A DNA stretch of 12,178 bases from NCBI GenBank assembly GCA_020846375.1, contig JADLDZ010000251.1, positions 1 to 12,178 on the forward strand. Direction: 5' to 3'. Positions 8,097 to 12,178 of this stretch are shown in pieces. This DNA is from Nitrospirales bacterium. Lineage in GTDB: Bacteria; Nitrospirota; Thermodesulfovibrionia; Thermodesulfovibrionales; Dissulfurispiraceae. The notes beneath the pieces were generated by a model. That model was not told where the DNA came from, did no database searches, and saw nothing but the letters and a program-made list of their open reading frames with translations. Both the position numbers and the translations under genes were made by a program. Within the stretch, counting starts at the first letter, position 1. The number at the start of each line of letters is the position of its first letter.

Positions 8097-9077
8097 ATGT
8101 TTGAAGTGAAGAAGCAGCTCCTGTGGTCGAAGCTCAAGGTGGGGGTCGTCATTACCATCGCTGTCCTGCTCCTGCTCCTTACGGTTTTTTTCGCCGGGGG
8201 AATCGAGAGCTTTTTTTCGCCGAAGGTGAAGGTATATGCGGAAATAAAGGACGTACGGGGGCTGCGCAAGGGTTCTCCCGTCTGGATTTCCGGCATCGAG
8301 GTGGGCGTGGTGAGCGACCTCTCTCTCCATCCTGAATACGGAACCCTGGTCACGATGTCCATCGACAGGAATGCACTGCGCTACATCAGGAAGGATACGA
8401 GCGCCGGCGTCATGACCATGGGACTCCTCGGCGACAAATACATCGAGTTGAGCAACGGCTCCCTCAAGAGCGAACCACTCAAGCCCGGCGCTCTTCTGAA
8501 AGGCAGGGCACAGATGGAGATCAAGGATATCGTGGACGCCAGCGCCGGGTCCCTGGAAAAAGTTACTCTGTTCGTGGACCAGGTAGGCAGGCTTCTCGAC
8601 AAGATCGACAAGGGGGAGGGAGTGGTGGCGAAGCTGCTGAATGATCCCTCGGTGTACGTCAGCCTCAAGGAGAGCGCCGATACCTTGTCGGCCCTGCTGA
8701 AGAATGTAAAAGGCTCCCAGGGTACCCTGAAAATGCTCATGGAGGACCCCTCTCTTTATCACAAAATGTTGGCGGCTACCTCGTCGGTAGAGGAGTTCAG
8801 TGCGAAGCTGAATGCGGGGAACGGGACTCTCAGGATGCTTGCCGACGACCCCTCCCTCTATGAGAACCTCAGCCGGGCATCGCAGCAGCTTTCGTCGGTC
8901 ATGTCCGAACTGGAATCGGGCAAGGGTACGGTGGGAGCCCTCCTCAAGGATAAGGAGCTGGCTGATGAGCTGAGGGAGGCTATCGGAGGCTTGCAGGAGA
9001 CGGTGGGAGAGCTGAAAGAGCTGACCCGTGATGTCAAGGCGAACCCCAGAAAATATTTCAAATTCAGCATCTTCTAA
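8097..9077 (+). CDS. mlaD: MlaD / MCE family phospholipid-binding protein with repeat tail
   Basis: The periplasmic, inner-membrane-anchored lipid-binding subunit of the Mla transporter (326 residues). One N-terminal membrane helix (VGVVITIAVLLLLLTVFFAGG) is followed by a single MCE domain (about residues 40-120) containing VRGLRKGSPVWISGIEVGVV and GLLGDKYIELSNG, both typical. It is far longer than E. coli MlaD (about 180 residues). The rest is four tandem repeats of about 34 residues of the form G-x-G-T-L-x-x-L-x-x-D-P-S-L-Y (starting at 173, 206, 241 and 275), probably helical, then a closing NPRKYFKF segment. ATG 8097 has a GAGAGGAG ribosome site. A GTG at 8055 would add 14 residues from repeat DNA and is rejected. 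It is the last gene of the operon. Confidence 0.92.
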   Translation: MFEVKKQLLWSKLKVGVVITIAVLLLLLTVFFAGGIESFFSPKVKVYAEIKDVRGLRKGSPVWISGIEVGVVSDLSLHPEYGTLVTMSIDRNALRYIRKDTSAGVMTMGLLGDKYIELSNGSLKSEPLKPGALLKGRAQMEIKDIVDASAGSLEKVTLFVDQVGRLLDKIDKGEGVVAKLLNDPSVYVSLKESADTLSALLKNVKGSQGTLKMLMEDPSLYHKMLAATSSVEEFSAKLNAGNGTLRMLADDPSLYENLSRASQQLSSVMSELESGKGTVGALLKDKELADELREAIGGLQETVGELKELTRDVKANPRKYFKFSIF

Positions 9078-9117
9078 CACGCTGTTCCTCTTGAGCGTGC
9101 GATTTTACTGCTTTCCT

Positions 9118-9243
9118 GGCTAACCCCTCCCAACCTCCCCTTAGCCTAAGGGGAGGGGCTGATTCTCCGGAGGGTCCTTTCTTCCCGAAGGGGAGGGTCT
9201 GTATTCCCCCTCTTAGCCTAAGAGGGGGGAGGGGTAGTTAGCC
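9118..9243. repeat. REP/MITE-like palindromic element between convergent genes
   Basis: Outer arms GGCTAACCCCTCCC (9118-9131) and GGGAGGGG-TAG-TTAGCC (9227-9243) are inverted copies apart from a 3-base insertion. Inside are two perfect 11-base inverted repeats around a single C: CCTCCCCTTAG/CTAAGGGGAGG (9134-9156) and CCCCCTCTTAG/CTAAGAGGGGG (9206-9228). A degenerate third hairpin lies at about 9174-9197. It fills the space between mlaD (+) and the adhesin-like gene (-), so it may act as a bidirectional transcription stop. Being a dispersed repeat is an inference. Confidence 0.65.
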
Positions 9244-9290
9244 GCAATCGTATCACCGACTCTGTGCCAGGTCCGGCCGCGGCCCTTTTC

Positions 9291-9731
9291 CTACCTTTTG
9301 CAGAGTATCTGCCTGATGGTGTCGAAGCAGCTTCCGGACGGGATGACGATCCATTGGCTGGTGAGGGTCTCGTCCCGGTGGATTATGTCTCCTGACCGAT
9401 CATAGGCGCTGATGGTCAGGGTCCTGAGCTTTCCGCCGGAGCAGGCGATTTCACAGAATACCTTTGTATAATGATACTTCCTGAAACTCTTTCCGAAGAG
9501 AACGAGATTCCTTATGCGTTCAAACTCAGCGCTGTCGTCTTCCTCAACCAGCTTGAACCAGGCGAGTGCCGTATTCCCCGTGCGGTAATGGAGCGTGTTG
9601 GCGTCGATGTAATAATTGGTGCCCGTAGTACTCTGGACGAGGGGAAGCCATCTCTCACCGGCAGCGCCGGCGCTCCCGACTCGGGCGAGCAGGAGCAGGG
9701 CGAGGATCATGAAGACGGGCAGCCGCTTCAT
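9291..9731 (-). CDS. Exported surface-adhesin E-like small protein
   Basis: A 146-residue exported protein. Residues 1-24 form a signal peptide (MKRLPVFMILALLLLARVGSAGA), and the mature part begins near GERWLPL. The pattern W-x-x-L followed by YYIDANTLHYRTGNTALAWFKL, then a late W-I-V-I-P-S-G-S-C and a C-terminal Cys, resembles the surface-adhesin protein E family (Adhesin_E), small proteins of unclear role in most bacteria. Four cysteines (93, 97, 135, 144) could form disulphides in the periplasm or outside. The frame is open further upstream to 9827, but ATG 9731 gives the clean signal peptide. Its ribosome site is weak. A TATACT element (9781-9786, minus strand) could be its -10 box. It is divergent from the SLH protein gene and convergent with mlaD. 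The family call is moderate and no function is proven. Confidence 0.7.
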   Translation of the reverse strand: MKRLPVFMILALLLLARVGSAGAAGERWLPLVQSTTGTNYYIDANTLHYRTGNTALAWFKLVEEDDSAEFERIRNLVLFGKSFRKYHYTKVFCEIACSGGKLRTLTISAYDRSGDIIHRDETLTSQWIVIPSGSCFDTIRQILCKR

Positions 9732-9910
9732 CCCGAGCGAAAAGAGGCTCTTCTGTTCTCCGGTTCCGAACATGCCTGGTAGTATAGCTGAGGGGAAAAC
9801 TTTTTCTCCAGAGGGCATGTATGACAAACCCTGCAGGGTACAAACCTAATAAAAACAACTAAGAACCCCTCCACCGCCCCTTCCCTATCCTCTTTCCCTC
9901 TGTAGTGTCC

Positions 9911-9928
9911 TGTAGGAAATATCGTACA
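9911..9928 (+). promoter_or_regulatory. Dyad, candidate enhancer-binding-protein site
   Basis: TGTAGGAAATATCGTACA has arms TGTAGGA and TCGTACA that match as inverted repeats in 6 of 7 positions. CTGTAG occurs at 9910-9915 and also at 9900-9905, one helical turn upstream. The centre lies about 110 bases before the start predicted from the sigma-54 promoter, the usual distance for an NtrC-type activator. The regulator is unknown; PrsR-like activators of exported-protein genes are one possibility. Confidence 0.5.
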
Positions 9929-10002
9929 AGGAAGGTAGGCTTTTCAACAGAATCCTGAATGAATAGCTAAGGAAAACAAACAGTTTCATAAACATCTCTC
10001 TT

Positions 10003-10019
10003 CTGGCATGTGCCTTGCT
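10003..10019 (+). promoter_or_regulatory. Sigma-54 (RpoN) -24/-12 promoter
   Basis: CTGGCATGTGCCTTGCT matches the YTGGCACGRNNNTTGCW consensus at all fixed positions but two (T for C at the seventh, T for R at the ninth). The invariant GG (10005-10006) and GC (10017-10018) are correctly spaced. Transcription would start near 10030, about 48 bases before the SLH protein gene. Confidence 0.75.
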
Positions 10020-10031
10020 CTTTCCTGTCCG

Positions 10032-10073
10032 GTTTGCCGACGCAAAACAACTGGAAAGAGTAAAAAAGGAGAG
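10032..10073 (+). promoter_or_regulatory. Leader hairpin and ribosome binding site of the SLH protein gene
   Basis: TTTGC-CGAC-GCAAA (10033-10046) forms a perfect five-pair stem at the very start of the predicted transcript. AAAAAAGGAGAG (10062-10073) follows, a good Shine-Dalgarno sequence four bases before ATG 10078. A 5' hairpin of this kind could stabilise the mRNA. Confidence 0.45.
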
Positions 10074-10077
10074 ATGT

Positions 10078-12178
10078 ATGAAGAAAAGTTTGTTCAGTTT
10101 CATGGTTGTCCTCAGCCTGCTGTTGCCGCTTGCGGCCACGGAGTCTTTCGCAGCGTACGATTTGGGGACAAAGGACATGGTGACCGGAGCGGGAGTCGCG
10201 ACAGTATCGAAACCGGCGCGCTCAAAAACGGTGAATGTGACCGCCCCGGGAACCCTGAATCAGTCTGACACGGAATATGTGCTGCAGAACGATATTGTGG
10301 CCAATGGGACAGCCTTTACCATTCAGGGCTCCAATATCACCCTGAACCTCAACGGCCACAAGATAACCTATTGCAACAGCAACTCCTCTACCGCATACGG
10401 CGTGTTCGTGGACGGGTCCGCACGGAGCAATGTCGTTGTGGTGAACGGAAAGATTGTCCAGGGCAACGGAAGCTGCAGCGGGCAGTCCGGGGTAGGAAAG
10501 AACTGCAATCCGATCTACGCGTATGAGACATACGGAATGGAGATCGGGGGAGTCGATATTTCCTATCGCGCGGCGGACACCCATGGTATCTATCTCCAGT
10601 GGGGAAAGGACGCAAACGTCCATCATAACAGCGTCAAGGACCTCGGCACCGCGGTGAGCGACAGGCATCAGGGAATCGATGCGGTCCGGGCGGGGAGTGT
10701 CACAAACGCCACAATGCACCACAACATCGTGACAACGAGGCAGGTGGGCATCCGTGTCGGGACCGACGGTGAACTCTACAACAACGAAGTCACCATCAAC
10801 AGCCAGGTCACCAATTCCGTGGGTATTTCGCTGCAGACCGGCTCCGCTCACCATAACAAGGTGTACGGGTACGGCGTTCATCCCATCGCCTTCTGGCCCG
10901 ACCACGATGCAAAGGTCTATTCCAACTACGCCGAGGTGCAGAACACCATAAGCGGCGCCGAGTATGGCGACACGGGCTCCGCCTGCCTGAGGATGACCTG
11001 GGGTACCGGCAACAACTCGGAGATCATGTACAACACCTTCATCGTCAATGCCTCGGCAAACTACAACAACACCGGTATCGACAGCTGGGGCAGGGCTCTC
11101 TTCGTGGGGCTCCCTGAAGCCTCCCAGAGCGCCGATATCCACGACAACGTGATCATCGCCACCAACAACGATGGGAAGGGCAAAGCCGCTGCCATCGCCA
11201 TCGTAACGAACAATCTCTCCCCCAACCTGAAGTTCAGGAACAACCGGGTGGAGAGCAACTGGGCCAATGTCCTTCTGGCCGACGACTATGGGGCAGCCGA
11301 CGGATACGCGCAGTTCATCGACAACACCTTTGTAAAGAGGGACAACCACTCCTCGTATAAGACAGTGAAGAGTCAGTACTCCTCGCGTCCGAGCACCGGA
11401 GTCTTCACCGGCAACACCATGGAGAACGGAGCCTCTTTTGAGAACATCGATATGGAATTTACCGGGACCGGCAAGAAGGACATCCTTGTGTACTGGCATC
11501 TCGGGGTGGCGGTGAAGAACAGCGCGGGTGCGGTGCTGAGCGGAGCCACGGTTTCGGTGAAGGACAGCAAGGGCAAGGTGGTCTACAGCGGACAGACGGG
11601 CAGCAGCGGAAGCATCAGCACCGATGTACTGCAGTTTGAGGCAAGCAACCTGTCGGGCAGCACGGTGGTGAGCAGGGAAGTGAAGACCGTCAATACTCCC
11701 CATACCATCACGGTGAGCAAGGACGGACTGACCGCGACAAAGACCGTCACCGTCAATGCCAATATGACCGTCGATATGACACTGGGTGGGGCGACACCCG
11801 ATCCTACCCCTACTCCCACTCCCACGCCTACTCCGACTCCTGGAGCGACCTTTACGGATGTCCCTTCCACCTACTGGGCGGCTGATAACATCAAGGCCAT
11901 CTATGAAAAGGGGTACACACTGGGCTGCGGCAACGGAAACTACTGCCCTGACACCTATGTGACCCGCGGTCAGATCAGCGCCTTCGTCGACAGGGCGAAG
12001 TACGGGGAGAGCTTCACTTATACCACGACCCCCTATTACACTGATGTCCCCGCCGACAACGGCTACTTCAAGTATGTCCAGAAGTTCCGGGATGACCGGA
12101 TCACCTGGGCGGAAGGAGTCTACGGGGTGAACGACATCGTTTCCAAGGGAGTCATGGCGATCTTCCTCGTCAGGGCGA
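10078..12178 (+). CDS. Secreted beta-helix protein with SLH domains (3' truncated by window)
   Basis: The frame is open to the right edge (700 full codons) with no stop. Residues 1-25 are a signal peptide ending SFA-A. About residues 55-440 have right-handed parallel beta-helix features: NITLNLNGHKI early on, then many short Asn- and Gly-rich turns such as VHHNSVKDLG, MHHNIVTTRQ and IHDNVIIATNN. From about 471 (VYWHLGVAVKNSAGAVLSGATVSVKDSKG) comes an Ig-like or carboxypeptidase-regulatory-like domain. A Thr-Pro linker spans about 573-588. SLH-like repeats begin at Phe592 (FTDVPSTYWAADNIKAIYEKG, GCGNGNYCPDTYVTRGQISAF) and again near Tyr654. It is probably a surface protein bound to the cell wall or S-layer. 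The beta-helix could be a polysaccharide-binding or lyase fold, but no catalytic site is recognised. ATG 10078, not 10074, gives the signal peptide. A sigma-54 promoter lies upstream. Confidence 0.85.
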   Translation, partial: MKKSLFSFMVVLSLLLPLAATESFAAYDLGTKDMVTGAGVATVSKPARSKTVNVTAPGTLNQSDTEYVLQNDIVANGTAFTIQGSNITLNLNGHKITYCNSNSSTAYGVFVDGSARSNVVVVNGKIVQGNGSCSGQSGVGKNCNPIYAYETYGMEIGGVDISYRAADTHGIYLQWGKDANVHHNSVKDLGTAVSDRHQGIDAVRAGSVTNATMHHNIVTTRQVGIRVGTDGELYNNEVTINSQVTNSVGISLQTGSAHHNKVYGYGVHPIAFWPDHDAKVYSNYAEVQNTISGAEYGDTGSACLRMTWGTGNNSEIMYNTFIVNASANYNNTGIDSWGRALFVGLPEASQSADIHDNVIIATNNDGKGKAAAIAIVTNNLSPNLKFRNNRVESNWANVLLADDYGAADGYAQFIDNTFVKRDNHSSYKTVKSQYSSRPSTGVFTGNTMENGASFENIDMEFTGTGKKDILVYWHLGVAVKNSAGAVLSGATVSVKDSKGKVVYSGQTGSSGSISTDVLQFEASNLSGSTVVSREVKTVNTPHTITVSKDGLTATKTVTVNANMTVDMTLGGATPDPTPTPTPTPTPTPGATFTDVPSTYWAADNIKAIYEKGYTLGCGNGNYCPDTYVTRGQISAFVDRAKYGESFTYTTTPYYTDVPADNGYFKYVQKFRDDRITWAEGVYGVNDIVSKGVMAIFLVRA
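11803..11841 (+). repeat. Thr-Pro codon tandem repeat (linker)
   Basis: About six tandem six-base units of the form ACNCCN encode a (Thr-Pro)n linker between the Ig-like domain and the SLH repeats. Such tracts can change length by replication slippage, which would alter the reach of the surface domain without breaking the frame. Confidence 0.7.

Larger units (their letters stand above)
9732..10077. other. Divergent intergenic regulatory region, no gene seen
   Basis: This 346-base stretch separates two exported-protein genes. No convincing small gene was found. It holds a 12-base perfect palindrome ACCCTGCAGGGT (9828-9839), an A-rich tract (9846-9865), the dyad at 9911-9928, a sigma-54-type promoter at 10003-10019 and a leader hairpin at 10032-10049. 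Confidence 0.6.

Noticed and set aside
7065..9080. 671-residue open frame on the minus strand across mlaE-mlaF-mlaD
   Set aside because: It is the antisense shadow of three clear genes in GC-rich DNA, with no recognisable domain and a His/Pro/Gln-rich composition typical of a shadow frame.
9732..9827. 32-residue N-terminal extension of the adhesin E-like protein
   Set aside because: It would bury the signal peptide inside the protein. The internal ATG at 9731 gives a standard export signal.
10005..10060. Possible class I cyclic di-GMP (GEMM) riboswitch, because of the segment GACGCAAA
   Set aside because: The neighbouring conserved parts (GGCAAACC, the GAAA tetraloop stem and its receptor stem) are missing, and the segment is explained by a small hairpin just after a sigma-54 start.
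10222..11703. 493-residue open frame on the minus strand
   Set aside because: Antisense to the beta-helix region of the secreted protein; it reflects Asn/Gly-rich codons read backwards and has no recognisable motif.
11803..11841. Short regular repeats that might suggest a CRISPR-like or satellite array
   Set aside because: The six-base period encodes an in-frame Thr-Pro linker and has no spacers.

Overview
This window looks like chromosomal DNA from a Gram-negative (diderm), moderately GC-rich bacterium. It carries an LpxL-type acyltransferase, an Mla-type phospholipid transporter and an S-layer-homology surface protein of a kind common in Nitrospirota, Desulfobacterota and neighbouring phyla. 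The phylum is an inference and only a weak one. No tRNA, rRNA, CRISPR array, insertion sequence or phage gene was seen. Most of the window is housekeeping or cell-envelope genes. No obviously new defence or mobile system is present.

Left part (1-2933): the tail of an unrecognised gene ends at 110 and is followed by an intrinsic terminator and a second, weaker candidate. truA (tRNA pseudouridine synthase) lies on the minus strand at 344-1123. It is divergent from a YprB-like RNase H-fold exonuclease (1220-2002) that has a perfect -10 box. The nuclease gene overlaps a XerC/XerD-type tyrosine recombinase ending at 2933.

Middle (2934-9077): a sigma-70-like promoter and a strong Shine-Dalgarno sequence precede an 841-residue Lon-like AAA+ protease of the LonB/COG1067 type. 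Its Ser-Lys dyad is intact but its Walker A motif ends in Lys-Met. A compact envelope-lipid operon follows: a lysophospholipid/lipid A acyltransferase homologue, then MlaE (permease), MlaF (ATPase) and MlaD (MCE substrate-binding protein). ATGA overlaps join the first three genes. MlaD has a long C-terminal tail made of four tandem repeats. The likely job is phospholipid movement between inner and outer membranes, possibly coupled to re-acylation.

Right part (9078-12178): a multi-hairpin palindromic element fills the convergent gap after mlaD. A small exported surface-adhesin-E-like protein lies on the minus strand at 9291-9731. Divergent from it, and running off the window, is a secreted protein with a right-handed beta-helix, an Ig/carboxypeptidase-regulatory-like domain, a Thr-Pro linker and SLH domains. 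Upstream of it are a near-consensus sigma-54 (-24/-12) promoter and an 18-bp dyad about 110 bp before the predicted transcription start. This is the arrangement expected for control by an enhancer-binding protein, and it is the most notable regulatory signal in the window.
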